Below, piece by piece: positions 1 to 10,200 of a stretch of DNA of 64,000 nt. The position numbers and the translations under genes are program-made. Origin of the DNA: Anoxybacillus mongoliensis (GTDB taxonomy: Bacteria; Bacillota; Bacilli; Bacillales; Anoxybacillaceae). Positions within the stretch are counted from its first letter, which is position 1. Each line of letters begins with the position of its first letter. Where the stretch lies: positions 1 through 64,000 of the forward strand of contig NZ_JACHEQ010000005.1 of NCBI RefSeq assembly GCF_014201515.1, read 5' to 3'. Below the pieces are notes generated by a model. That model was not told the origin of the DNA. It saw only the letters and a list, made by a program, of their open reading frames with translations, and searched no databases.

Positions 1-335
1 GCAATGCCCCAGCCAGCATCTACAGGTGTAGTAGTTGACACGAGTTGTCTAATTTCTTGTTGTTGTTCTTCCGTCAGAAATGGCACGCGACCAGGCGGCA
101 ACCGACGATCGAGTAAATGATCGAGCCCTCCTTGATTAAACCGTGCAACGTAAAGGGCAACGGATTGACGGCACAGATTGACCATTTTTGCGACATCTTT
201 ACCGAGGTGACCTTCCATGACAAGACGAACAGCGGTCACCCGAGCACGAAGTGAAGCGTTTTTGATTTTCCGTTCTTGTTTCCGAAGGGTTCGAGGCGTC
301 CAGCCGTGATCATTTGTGATTTTTAGACGTTTCAT
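1..335 (-). CDS. IS630-type transposase, N-terminal part (cut by window edge)
   Basis: Reading leftward from an ATG at 335, the frame is open to the window edge and gives at least 111 residues. The ATG has a good Shine-Dalgarno (GGAGCGG) about 7 bases upstream. The peptide has a basic start (MKRLKITNDHGWTPRTL), then a helix-turn-helix stretch (GHLGKDVAKMVNLCRQSV) and a second basic region (HLLDRRLPPGRVPFLTEEQQ). This layout is typical of the winged-helix DNA-binding half of IS630-family transposases. The catalytic DDE half lies outside the window, so whether the gene is intact cannot be judged. It marks the left edge of the defence region. Confidence 0.75.
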   Translation of the reverse strand, partial: MKRLKITNDHGWTPRTLRKQERKIKNASLRARVTAVRLVMEGHLGKDVAKMVNLCRQSVALYVARFNQGGLDHLLDRRLPPGRVPFLTEEQQQEIRQLVSTTTPVDAGWGI

Positions 336-565
336 GTCTTTTCCGCTCCTTTTATATAGAAATATTTAGGAGCAGTATAGCCATGAAAAAAGGTGTTCAT
401 ACAGAAGTCATGGTTTTAAGGTGCATGTATATAGATAGGGAGGAAAGAAACAAAACCTCGCTCATAAACTTTTTCTATGTAGGGGCTGAATAGTTACTTT
501 AAAATTAGTTTTCTTTGTGTTAATATTTTAACATGATTATTAAAATTAGGAAGAGTGTTTGTCAA

Positions 566-2188
566 ATGAAACAATATTATTTATCTACCGAAACCATTAG
601 ACAAGCATATCAAGAACTTACAAAAATCAACTTAAAAAACACTAGCATTCTTTTTAGTTTTTTAATATTGAAAGGATGTGGTTTCAACAATATAGCCTTC
701 GAACCTTTAGATAGCATTTCTACCAGAGGATTGAACTTAGCTAAACGACTTAGTTGGTTATTTGCTCCGAACGAAAAACATCCCGATAAGTGTAACTTTA
801 TAAACCCTTTTAATATGGCTGAATGGGGAGCTAATCCTAAAGAATCCCTAGAAAAATGGATTAGAACGAGACTGAAAAATAATATTATTGGTGGAGCGAC
901 CACATGGAGAAATATTATTAACGAGGACTTAAAGCTAAATCAAATAAAATTCACCTATAACTATCTTGACGAAATTAAACAACTTACGAATATTGAGCAA
1001 AATAAAATAAATCTTATTGCTCTGGCGATTTGGAGTAACCGTTTTACTCCTTTTTCTCGAAAAGCTACAGTTGGTGACTTATGCGGAGAATTTTTAGAGA
1101 CCTTCTGCTTAACGAAACCGGAACAGAACATATTTTTCCATACACAAAATACCATAGATTTAAATTACCAAGAATCGTTACATGATACAAAAGAAATTAG
1201 AGCTTTAATCGGAAAGCCAGATATTACCGAAGAATGGTTATCTGTACAAAATATCCCTGATCATCAATTACACACATCCCCAGAATTTTATCAAACAAAG
1301 GTGAGTTCTATGGAAAAAAGCAATCTTAATCATATCTCAGAAGAAATGCTTTTGAAACTATTAAAAAATTATTATCAAGTAATTTTGAGTGGCCCTCCCG
1401 GAACATCAAAATCGTACCTATGTTCTCAGATTGCAAAAAAATTTGATTCTGTAAGAAAGATCCAATTCCATCCTCAATATTCATACCAACAATTCGTTGG
1501 TGGTTATGTCGTTGAAAAAGATGAAGTACACTATAAACGCGGTTTATTATTAAATTTCCTTGAAGAAATTAAAACTCTAGAACAAAATAATCCAGACAAA
1601 CAACTACAACATCTTTTAATAATCGATGAAATAAATAGAGCAAATTTAAGTCAAGTTTTCGGGGAAGTAATACAATGTCTAGATAGAGATCATCATACCC
1701 AAATAATTGTTGATGGTGAATTAGAGGAAATTAGATTACCTAAAAATCTATATATAATTGGAACTATGAACTCCACCGATAGAACACTAGGATCGGTTGA
1801 TTACGCATTGAGAAGAAGATTTTTGAATATTTATTGTCCTCCTAATACAGAATTGTTGCTTGAGCTCTGTCCTGCACAAAATGGAATTTCTGTCTATGAT
1901 TTATTAAAGAAAATTAATGAAAATCTTATTCAATCCCATAAAAATAGGGAGCTAGTTATTGGTCATGCCTTGTTTTTGAACGAAAATGTAAAAGATAGTA
2001 GGGATAATAGATATTATTGGAACGGAGAGTCTTTAGAAATGTTATTTAACTACAAAATTTTACCGATCATTGAGGAATACTGCTATGGAAACCCAACTCA
2101 AGTAAAAGCTGTTTTAGGTGAAAAATTACCATTAAGACTACAAGGGGAGGAATTTATTAAAGCTATCAAGGATTATATATATAAATGA
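566..2188 (+). CDS. McrB-like AAA+ GTPase, restriction motor subunit
   Basis: The 540-residue protein has a roughly 260-residue N-terminal region that I do not recognise and that is probably the target-recognition part. It is followed by an AAA+ module: Walker A GPPGTSKS near residue 276, Walker B LLIIDEINRAN near 350, and the sensor segment GTMNSTDRT near 400. DEINRAN and TMNxxDR are hallmarks of the McrB GTPase family, which drives DNA translocation for the McrC nuclease. I chose the ATG at 566 because AGGAAG lies 12 bases upstream; an in-frame ATG at 533 has no visible ribosome site. Its stop overlaps the mcrC-like start by four bases (ATGA). The gene is AT-rich compared with the core genes of the window, suggesting transfer. 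With the convergent methyltransferase it may be a sequence-specific restriction enzyme of the LlaJI/BsuMI kind and not a classical type IV system. Confidence 0.88.
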   Translation: MKQYYLSTETIRQAYQELTKINLKNTSILFSFLILKGCGFNNIAFEPLDSISTRGLNLAKRLSWLFAPNEKHPDKCNFINPFNMAEWGANPKESLEKWIRTRLKNNIIGGATTWRNIINEDLKLNQIKFTYNYLDEIKQLTNIEQNKINLIALAIWSNRFTPFSRKATVGDLCGEFLETFCLTKPEQNIFFHTQNTIDLNYQESLHDTKEIRALIGKPDITEEWLSVQNIPDHQLHTSPEFYQTKVSSMEKSNLNHISEEMLLKLLKNYYQVILSGPPGTSKSYLCSQIAKKFDSVRKIQFHPQYSYQQFVGGYVVEKDEVHYKRGLLLNFLEEIKTLEQNNPDKQLQHLLIIDEINRANLSQVFGEVIQCLDRDHHTQIIVDGELEEIRLPKNLYIIGTMNSTDRTLGSVDYALRRRFLNIYCPPNTELLLELCPAQNGISVYDLLKKINENLIQSHKNRELVIGHALFLNENVKDSRDNRYYWNGESLEMLFNYKILPIIEEYCYGNPTQVKAVLGEKLPLRLQGEEFIKAIKDYIYK

Positions 2189-3429
2189 AAAAAATTGTAA
2201 TTGAAGAGAATTCTTTCTTAAATCTAGAAGACAAATACCTCCCCTTTGTAAAGGAAATCATAGAGTTAAATGAAAATACCTCTATTAGGCTAAATGAAAA
2301 TACAGTTTATTTTGGTGAATATACTGTAGGGATAATAAAATTAGATGATTTAATTATCGAAATCCGATCTAGAAATGAAGCTATAACAATGAGCACGATT
2401 TTTGAAATGTATTGGTTCGTTAATAATGGTCAAACAGAATTTAGAATGGAAACTATGGGCTTTGATTTAAATAGTTCTTTTGAGCTTACTTCTGTTACTG
2501 ATTTTTTCTACAAGATCTGTTCGAAACTATTACAAATGGGTTTAACCGGTAGCTTTAACAAGTATAAGGATTTTTCTCAAATAATTAGAGGAAATATTGT
2601 ATTTGAAGAATACATAAAAAAAGAAATTACTATTAGGGGATTAAGTGTTATTACAGAAGAATACTCAATAAATTGTTTAGCTAATCAGTTAATAAAAGCA
2701 GCAATTTTTAAACTTATTCAATCAGAGGTAAAGGAAGAAAATATTATTAAGCTAAATTCTTTGCTTCGTGAATTTGCCTACGTGGATGATTTACGTTTTA
2801 CACAATCAGATTTAAATAGAATTGAAATCCTAGTAAAAACTTTTTATTCATCAAATCCATATTACCCTATTGTTATAGAAACTTCTTTAAAAATTCTTAG
2901 GGATTTAAAAATCTCTTATAACAAGGGCAATTTAGAGTGGTATATGTTTTTAGTAAACTCCAATGATTTATTTGAAAAATATGTGCGAAAAATGCTTCAA
3001 ATTGGGATGGATGAAAATGTTATAAAATGGAAAGAACCTAAAAAATATGCTACTATCGTAAGTGAACAAGGTATAGGATATAAATCTTTCTCACCAGACA
3101 TCATCATTGATTACAACGAAACATACGATCAAGGTAGAATCGTGTTAGATGTAAAGAATAAAAAGTTTAATCCTGCTACTCAGAATATTTCTGAATTAAT
3201 AAGTTCAGCAGATTTATATCAAATTTTATTTTATTGTCGGCAACTCAAGACTAATGCAGGCGGAATCATCTATCCAACTAATAGCAACTTTGAGCCTATA
3301 AAGATTGAAATCAATGACGAAAACAATCCTTTACTATACTTATTTTCAATAAATATGACAGATGTTTTTGAAAATAGGCTAATAAAGCTAAAATCTGAAA
3401 TTAAAAATAAATTATTATCATATACTTAA
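2185..3429 (+). CDS. McrC-like PD-(D/E)XK nuclease subunit
   Basis: A 414-residue protein translationally coupled to the McrB-like gene. McrC-family proteins have an N-terminal region that docks on the McrB hexamer and a C-terminal PD-(D/E)XK nuclease. Here the C-terminal half contains SPDIIIDY near residue 302 and, after a short spacer, IVLDVKNKKF near 321, matching the D...(D/E)xK metal-binding pattern. The early segment GIIKLDDLIIEIRSRNE also fits the family (a conserved 'G.i...d..i.I.pK' type region). Length and gene order agree with McrBC-type pairs. The gene ends just before a perfect palindrome that also covers the stop of the opposing methyltransferase. Confidence 0.88.
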   Translation: MKKIVIEENSFLNLEDKYLPFVKEIIELNENTSIRLNENTVYFGEYTVGIIKLDDLIIEIRSRNEAITMSTIFEMYWFVNNGQTEFRMETMGFDLNSSFELTSVTDFFYKICSKLLQMGLTGSFNKYKDFSQIIRGNIVFEEYIKKEITIRGLSVITEEYSINCLANQLIKAAIFKLIQSEVKEENIIKLNSLLREFAYVDDLRFTQSDLNRIEILVKTFYSSNPYYPIVIETSLKILRDLKISYNKGNLEWYMFLVNSNDLFEKYVRKMLQIGMDENVIKWKEPKKYATIVSEQGIGYKSFSPDIIIDYNETYDQGRIVLDVKNKKFNPATQNISELISSADLYQILFYCRQLKTNAGGIIYPTNSNFEPIKIEINDENNPLLYLFSINMTDVFENRLIKLKSEIKNKLLSYT

Positions 3430-3431
3430 TC

Positions 3432-3461
3432 AAAGTGCTAACACTTAAGTGTTAGCACTTT
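3432..3461. terminator. 30-bp perfect palindrome, bidirectional terminator
   Basis: Two 15-base arms without a loop (AAAGTGCTAACACTT and its complement) lie between the convergent mcrC-like and methyltransferase genes. The palindrome contains the methyltransferase stop codon at 3452-3454. An A run on one side and T run on the other would let it work as a terminator on both strands. It could also be a protein binding site. Confidence 0.7.
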
Positions 3462-4519
3462 AATTCTAAAATTAATTGTTCAGGCTCTTTTATTGGAATA
3501 TTTGCCTCATAGTAATAAATCATTTTATCAACTATTGCTCTTACTACAGGAACAGTTACAGCATTCCCTAATTGTTTTTTTGCTTGTACATTCGAAACAT
3601 TAAACTCAAACCATTCAGGAAATCCTTGAAGTCTTTTGCATTCTTCAACTGATAGTCTCCTTTTTAAATCCCAAAGTTTCGGCTCTCTTGAAGCAATAAT
3701 CGCAGGCGCCACACTATCAAGACTACTGTAATAAGCCTCCTGTATCTGTGTTTTAGCCTTATCACCTATATGAAAACGAAGAGTATTATCAGGTTTTAAA
3801 TAAGAGTAGATTCCGTACTTCCCTTTTTTTGTATTAGGAGCGTATTTAGAATTATCATGCTTTACCCTAACTTCATTGGAACTAAAGTGAAAATTTATAC
3901 GATCTATTTCAAACTGGCTTAATTTTAAAGATTCGTCATTATTATTTATGTCAACAATATCCCTAAGAACTTTTCCACGTTGATTTCCTTTGGGAAATTC
4001 AAAATAGATCTCTTTATCAAACCCTACACAAAACCATCTCTGTCTATATTGCGGCACCCCAAAATCATAACTATCCAATATTTCCCAGTAAATTGTATAA
4101 TCTAACTGTTTAAGGGTGTCCTCAATAATTTTTAACGTTTCACCCTTTTTATGGGATTTTAATCCTTTTACATTTTCCAAAATAAACATTTTGGGTCTTT
4201 TTTCTTTTAAAATACGAACTATATCAAAAAATAAAGTTCCTCTTACTTTATCTTCAAATCCCTCTAGACGCCCAGCATAACTAAAAGGTTGGCAAGGGAA
4301 GCCAGCGGCTAATATATCAAAATCCGGAATTTCACTTGCCTTAATTTTTGTAATATCACCAGCCGGGATATCTCCAAAGTTATGCTTGTAAACTTCTCTT
4401 GCAAATTTATCAATTTCCGAAGAAAATACACATTCCATATTATGAGCACTTAAACTTTCAAAGGCGATTCTAAACCCACCTATTCCAGCAAATAAATCAA
4501 TAAATTTGTAATTTCCCAT
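3452..4519 (-). CDS. DNA (cytosine-5) methyltransferase
   Basis: The 355-residue protein carries the ordered motifs of C5-cytosine methyltransferases: FAGIGGFRIAFES (motif I, SAM binding) at residues 10-22, GFPCQPFS with the catalytic Cys76 (motif IV), ENVKGL at 115-120 (motif VI), PQYRQRWFCVGF at 156-167 (motif VIII), a variable target-recognition region, then LSVEECKRLQGFPEWF and KQLGNAVTVPVV (motifs IX-X). All catalytic residues are present. The ATG at 4519 has GGGATGTGG upstream. It is convergent with the mcrBC-like pair and equally AT-rich, so the three genes probably moved together. Its likely job is to protect host sites from the McrBC-like enzyme. The recognition sequence cannot be read from the protein. 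Confidence 0.93.
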   Translation of the reverse strand: MGNYKFIDLFAGIGGFRIAFESLSAHNMECVFSSEIDKFAREVYKHNFGDIPAGDITKIKASEIPDFDILAAGFPCQPFSYAGRLEGFEDKVRGTLFFDIVRILKEKRPKMFILENVKGLKSHKKGETLKIIEDTLKQLDYTIYWEILDSYDFGVPQYRQRWFCVGFDKEIYFEFPKGNQRGKVLRDIVDINNNDESLKLSQFEIDRINFHFSSNEVRVKHDNSKYAPNTKKGKYGIYSYLKPDNTLRFHIGDKAKTQIQEAYYSSLDSVAPAIIASREPKLWDLKRRLSVEECKRLQGFPEWFEFNVSNVQAKKQLGNAVTVPVVRAIVDKMIYYYEANIPIKEPEQLILELKC

Positions 4520-4884
4520 TTAAACCACATCCCTTTTTCAAAGATGTATAAGATTTTCAATTACAACATTTTATTATAACATAATTTGTCCAATTTTGTT
4601 CAAGTTAGTCGATTATTTTTATATAAAAAATCACGGTTTTTGATTATCCAAAATTAGGTGTACACCTCCCACATATTTGGGCATACTCAAATAAGACAGC
4701 TGCCATCTCCGATTTCCATTTGAGAGGAAGTTTCCCAGAGAAAAACGACGGACAAACGAAAGAAAAGAAAGGGGCGAGGTTGTCCGTTTTTCCGTGCGAT
4801 GATATAGCCATCGCAATAGTGTGTTTGGCAAGTAAAAAATACACAATATAGCGGTGAATTTTTACACAATCTTGCCAGTTCCCA

Positions 4885-5039
4885 TTATTTATCGATTTTT
4901 TTGAGATAGAGCGTTCCGAAATCGACTTGAGCTTCTCCCCCAGGATGATGCAAATCCACGTACGTTTCTTGTGCTTCTGCTAATTCTGTGTATTCCGTCC
5001 TTTTTGTACCAGAGAATTTGCAAAAATAATAGATTAGAA
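4885..5039 (-). pseudogene. IS21-family istA transposase remnant
   Basis: Translation of the minus strand gives about 50 residues ending at a TAA at 4885-4887, including TYVDLHHPGGEAQVDFGTL. The HPPGEAQVDFG motif around the first catalytic Asp is characteristic of IS21 IstA transposases. The frame stops soon after this motif, and neither the rest of the transposase nor istB is found nearby, so this is a decayed fragment. It shows earlier insertion activity inside the island. Confidence 0.6.
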
Positions 5040-5534
5040 AGGTGACTCCACTGTTCCCAGAGCAACAATGTGTAGAGTGCTTTTTTCGTCAGCGGCCGAA
5101 TCAGCTATAATGGAATCCGAAATGCAGCAGGGCGAGTGGCGCGATTGTTATGAAACGGTCGGTAAGTTAATGCAGTGCTTTCTTTTTCACCACTTTCTTA
5201 TTGCTGAGGAAATTTTCTTCATTTCCTCAGCTTTTTATTATTGTTTAATGGATATCATCTATTTGCCTCTATCCATTGAGCGCTTCTTTAAGATTACGTT
5301 AGGTCACATCGATAAGCTTGGTGATTATTTCCTTACCCATGAAGTATATATAGGTGATATATATAAAGATAGGTGGTTTTAGGTGTGTGGCAGTTTTTTC
5401 GTTTACAAGTCGCGCAAATGGTGAAAGATGTTTATAATGGAGATGTTCTATTGGAAAAATGGGTAGCGTCAAAAAATCTATGAAAAGTCATCATGTGCTA
5501 CCTTTTGAAGGAAAATAAAGAGGATAGTGGAATT
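5040..5534. other. Non-coding or decayed stretch
   Basis: No convincing gene. An open frame at 5068-5382 has no recognisable motif or ribosome site. Around 5390-5478 a short frame reading WQFFRLQVAQMVKDVYNG and ending at a TGA looks like the tail of a lost protein. A weak inverted repeat (GGTAGC / GCTACC) lies near 5463-5503. The stretch is best read as debris between mobile elements. Confidence 0.4.
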
Positions 5535-5684
5535 GGATTCGCCCTTGACCAACACTCGCCAAAGGAGAAAAACGGTCAGTAAGGGCAAGGACAGAAAAGA
5601 AGGGCATAGGAAAGCAGCCCTTGCCCTATCCTGATTTTACCTTTGGCGAGGTTCGGATGGTCAAGGGTACGCTCCGCCGAATCC
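5535..5684. repeat. 150-base nested inverted repeat at the 3' side of the transposase
   Basis: Four pairs of complementary blocks are nested in order: GGATTCG (5535-5541) with CGAATCC (5678-5684); CCCTTGACCA (5542-5551) with TGGTCAAGGG (5658-5667); TCGCCAAAGG (5556-5565) with CCTTTGGCGA (5640-5649); and AGGGCAAGG (5582-5590) with CCTTGCCCT (5619-5627). Together they form one long interrupted stem. It directly follows the stop codon of the minus-strand transposase, so it may be the end of the insertion sequence, a terminator that shields the element, or a structured RNA. Confidence 0.75.
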
Positions 5685-5688
5685 GTCC

Positions 5689-7128
5689 TTAGGATGCGGC
5701 TTGTTGGGTCAACATCTCTTGAGCCATGACAATGAGCCTTGCCCAACGTGCCGGCATATGCGGAAGGCTCTCTAATGCTGGGATGACGACCGGTACCCGT
5801 TTTTCTAACGCGCTATGCGGACGCAAGAAGTTGAAATACGCCACAAAGAGTGTGACAAAGGAAACCGAGCCTTCTTCTGCGCCAAAGCCGTGAGTCGGTC
5901 GGTAGTTGCCTTTAAACGTTCGGTTGAATCGTTCAATGATCTGTTTGAGTGGTCGATATTCCTCGGACACAGGATCCTCGTTTGTCAGCCCGATGACTTG
6001 GCGAACATCGAAAGAAATCCCGTGTTGGGCGAAAAAGTGCTGTGCCAACAAGTAGATCGGGTTGCCATCGACGACAAAAGACAAATCTTCAGGAATCGAC
6101 GGCAGTTTCTTGAGGACATCGTCGATCGCACGGATGGCAGAGAGTGTATCCCGATGTGGAGAGACCCGATAAGACAGCACGACCTTTTTCACGGCATCAA
6201 ACATAAAGAACAAGTAATGCCAGCGTCCTTTGACGCGGATATACGTCTCGTCGCCGCAAAAAGAACCAGACAGTTCGTAAGGAAAGTGATCGATGAAAGG
6301 TTTGACGATCAGCGCAACACTATTGGCATAGTTGATGACCGTTTGGTGAGAAATCGACAACCCATGGACGTCTTTCATGATACTCGCCGTTTTTCGTGCA
6401 GAGAGCCCATAGTTGACGTGATACGTCAAGATGAGTCCGAGTGTATGCGAAGACACGGAAAGACGCGACAAATCCACCTTCGATTGTATCGGTGACGACG
6501 GTGCCAACGGCTGAAAATCAAAGAGAAACTCACGGAAAATGTATCGAACTTTAAAGGCATACGGTGCGTATTGAAACTGTTCTTTTTCCTGAGGTGTCAT
6601 CTGTCGCAAGTTTGCTTGGTAAAACGAACAATCATCATTCTTACATTTGTGGATGTAATAATCGTTGCGCTCTTTGATTTTCTCGAGTGCCTTTAAACAA
6701 TGTGGGCACCGAAAAATCACTTCTTTGGCAAAACGGCTGCGATGGTTGAAACGGCAATGGCATACTTTGCATTGATACTGACCTTTGCCTCCGTTGTTGG
6801 CGTACACGTACGCAGAAGGAGCTTGGCATTGTGGACACGTCAATGTATCTGGCACCGTGGTTTTTGTGTTTGTATGCCTTTTAATCGGTTTCAATGGTTT
6901 CCCGTGTTGTTGTTCGTATTCGACCAGAAGTTGGCGATAATCCAAACGCGGAAGCGTTTCGATGACAGGCAGTTCATCGACTTGGAGTTTCTGATACGAT
7001 TGATTCACCGGTTCTTCGTCATCCCAGTCTGTGAGGGACTTTTCAAAAAGTACACCTAGTAAATAAATAATGATTTGATATTGGATCTTGATTATTTGGA
7101 GCATTTTGATTAATAATTGAGGTAACAA
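5689..7128 (-). CDS. DDE transposase with N-terminal zinc fingers (IS6-like core)
   Basis: About 479 residues. The N-terminal half has repeated CxxC pairs (CPQCQ, CKVCHC, CPHC, CKNDDC) forming probable zinc fingers. The catalytic core has GDETYIRVKGRWHYLFF with the first Asp, SFVVDGNPIY with the second, and QIIERFNRTFKGNYRP with the Glu. This DDE spacing and the DETYIxVKGxWxYL signature resemble the IS6/IS240 group, but the long zinc-finger domain and 1.4-kb length are larger than typical IS6 members. I chose a TTG start at 7128, eight bases after AAGGAG; a GTG at 7137 lies too close to that site. The element appears intact. Its terminal inverted repeats were not found by eye. Confidence 0.82.
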   Translation of the reverse strand: MLPQLLIKMLQIIKIQYQIIIYLLGVLFEKSLTDWDDEEPVNQSYQKLQVDELPVIETLPRLDYRQLLVEYEQQHGKPLKPIKRHTNTKTTVPDTLTCPQCQAPSAYVYANNGGKGQYQCKVCHCRFNHRSRFAKEVIFRCPHCLKALEKIKERNDYYIHKCKNDDCSFYQANLRQMTPQEKEQFQYAPYAFKVRYIFREFLFDFQPLAPSSPIQSKVDLSRLSVSSHTLGLILTYHVNYGLSARKTASIMKDVHGLSISHQTVINYANSVALIVKPFIDHFPYELSGSFCGDETYIRVKGRWHYLFFMFDAVKKVVLSYRVSPHRDTLSAIRAIDDVLKKLPSIPEDLSFVVDGNPIYLLAQHFFAQHGISFDVRQVIGLTNEDPVSEEYRPLKQIIERFNRTFKGNYRPTHGFGAEEGSVSFVTLFVAYFNFLRPHSALEKRVPVVIPALESLPHMPARWARLIVMAQEMLTQQAAS

Positions 7129-7292
7129 GCTTGTCACTCCTTTGTTTTGATTGGGTGTGGGGTTACCTCAATCGTACCAAAAACAGCAGGGGTGGCAAGC
7201 TTTTTTTGTCGAGAACTGCAGAAAATCAATAAAAACTTAGGGTATGCCTTTAAAACTTTTGACAATACCGAAAAATGAGATGAGGTGAATGT

Positions 7293-10200
7293 ATGGGTAT
7301 CAACAAGATCGAGCGTCTTTTTCAGTATCTCATTGAACTAAGCAATCAAGGAAGTAAGGTGATCCGCAAGTATCGTGAATATAACGATTTTTACATATGG
7401 GATGCAGAGCTTTTTAAGCTGGAGAACTGTACCGTATTTCCAAGTGAACTTCATGATGTGTGGCTAGAAGTACGAAAGGTACATATTGACAAAAAAGAGG
7501 AAGTTCCACCGTCTCCTCCGAATTCGCTACAAGGGTGGCTTGAGGATAATTATAGTGACTGGAAGCTTGAAACCGTCCACGCGAAGCCGATGAGGGTCAT
7601 AGAAGGAGAGGATGGTGAACGTCCAGAACGCTTTGCCGACGATTTTAATCGCCAGCGCGCATATGAAACGTGGCTTGCAGAATGGAAAAACTGGAGAAAT
7701 CGTTTAGCGCGTAAAAAACGTGAGAAGAAAATATATGAGGATCTTTTCCAAGTGTATCAACGTTTTGAACGCGAAGGGGAGCGACTAGAGTTCGTTTTTG
7801 GGACAGGAATGCTCACATGGAAAAAAGAAGAGAGTATTGAGCATCCAATCGCGACGGTGCGCATGGAACTGGAGTTTTTAGCGGAAAATGGCGTATTCCA
7901 TCTCAAGCCGGCAACGAACGGTATACAGGCGGAATTGGAAGTATTAAGTGGATTTTCTATTCCAAATGCCCCGCAAATTCAAGACATGGCAGATCAATGG
8001 CGAGAGATGGAACTGACGAAGGATATCTTTCATGTACTCGATGAGTCGTTTGTGAAACTTGTCCATTTGCTTGATGCGAATGGAGAGTATGTTCGGGATA
8101 CTCGTGTACCGCTTTCCGCTGGGGATGCTCCAAAGCTGTACCAGCGCTTTTTGTTTATGGTGCGCCCGAAAGATCAACGCGTGCTAAAACGGGATTTGCG
8201 CATAATTTTGCAAGGGATTCAAAACGGAACGCTTGAGGTGCCACCGACGATTCAATCACTTGTCGGGGAAGCGATAGCGGCTGTCCCAGTTGATTCCGAC
8301 GAATGGAAACAAGCACAAGAAGACCTGTTTTTCCCGCTTCCGGCCAATGAAGACCAAAAAGAAATTGCTAGACGTATTGCAGTTTCTTATGGTGTGAGCG
8401 TACAGGGCCCACCAGGAACAGGGAAGTCACATACGATTGCCAACTTAGTGTCACATTTGCTTGCGCATGGAAAAAAAGTGTTGATTACAAGTCAAAAAGA
8501 AAGTCCGCTTCGGGTATTACGTGATAAAATTCCAAAGGATATTCAGAGTCTATGCGTCCCGATGCTTGGTGGCAGCCGTGATTCGTTACAAGAAATAGAA
8601 AATGCTATCAATTCCATCTCGGAAAAGCTAGGGAGTGCCAATATTAATCAATTGACTAAAGACATTGAACAAGCGAAGAAGGCTCTAGAGAATAGCCGTA
8701 GACGGGAAGCGCAATATCGAACAGAGTTACGGCGTTTGGCGCTGAAAGAACATGAAACGGTTCATTGGGATGGAAAAGCCATTTTCCGTGCGGATGCAGC
8801 ACGTATGTTGCAAAAACCACCTGTCCCATATGATTGGATTGCGGATGATATCGAAATGAATCGTTCGGTGCCGATATCGGAGGAACAATTCGCAGAGCTT
8901 TGGAAATTGAGGGGGGAGCTGACGTCAACCGATTACCGTCTCTTGATGTATGAATTGCCGGAGCGTCAATCACTTCCTTCATCAGGAGATTTTCACACGC
9001 TTTTAGCCGAAGGGGAGGCACTGGCAGAGCGGGTGAGAGCGGGAGAAACTGATTTGTCCGTTCCATTGCCGAAAGAAGTGTTGCATGAGGTGCTAACGAT
9101 ACTGAACCACATTTTAGCGGGCGAGTATTTGTTTGAACGACCGCTTTATCGCGCAATACTACAAGATGTCGACAGTGGTGGTGTGCGCAAAGAAATTTGG
9201 GAGCAGTTTGCTTCTGAAGTCAAGCAGACGATGGAGTCGTTGCTTCTTTCTTATAAGAGATTGAGTGATTATGTTATCTCTCTCCCTGCAAAACCGTTGT
9301 TTGTGTTCAAACAAGATGTCATGAAAGCGAAAGAAGCGCTACAACAAAGAAAAACAGGCGCGCTGTACTTTTTGTTAAAGGGAAAAGATGTAAAATATTT
9401 ATTTAAGGAACCAGTACTTAACAACAAACCGGTTGAAACGGTGCAAGAGTTTGAAATCATCGAACAATACATCGAGGCGCAAGAAGAAAAAGAGCGACTT
9501 ATTCGAAAATGGAACAACATGATGGAACCACTTGGGGGAACACACATTGAGGATAGCCCGACTACGATTAGCCAAATGGATAATGAATTAGCGGTCGTTT
9601 ATCAAGTGTTTGAAATGGTGCGGAAGATAGACCAGCTTCGCTTAATGCTCAAAGAAGCCGCTGCCTCTATGTCTTTAAAATGGGAGGAACTGTCGACATA
9701 TCATCTTATTCGACAAGCAGTCGAGCAGGAGATTCGTAAGTGTGAGCTGCGCGAATGGGAAGAAAAATATGAAGGAATTCAAGCAGAATTGAAGCAACGC
9801 ATGAAGCAACATAACATCCATCAAATATGGGAAGAACTGTTACAAGCACTGCAAACGAGAGATGTAGTCGCTTGGAAAACAGCGCTTGACAACCTTAATC
9901 GCCTGCAAGAAACGAAGCAGAAGGCAGCCCGCTTCGAATCGCTACTTACTGTGATGAAGAACGTTGCACCAAAAACTGCACAGTGGATCGAAAGTCTGCT
10001 CGGACAAGATGAACCGATGCCAGCATCGTTTCATGTAGCTTGGAAGTTCAAGACTCTTCATACATGGCTACATGAACTAGATCGTTTTGATTCTGTGGAA
10101 CTGGAAAAGTCTATAAAACTGGAGCAACGTACTCAACAAAAGCTTATTCAACAAATCGTTGCGAAATCGAGTTGGAAATATCAGCTTGAAAACATAACAG

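Larger units (their letters stand above)
5535..7200 (-). mobile_element. Insertion sequence, ends approximate
   Basis: The transposase gene together with the nested inverted repeat downstream of it and the upstream non-coding bases probably makes one insertion sequence. Exact termini and target duplication could not be located, so the limits given are estimates. Confidence 0.45.

Noticed and set aside
5068-5382. 104-residue open frame on the plus strand between two mobile elements
   Set aside because: No ribosome site, no recognisable motif, lies in decayed DNA beside an istA remnant.
5815-6495. 226-residue open frame opposite the transposase
   Set aside because: Antisense shadow of the DDE transposase, with arginine-rich composition typical of a reversed frame.
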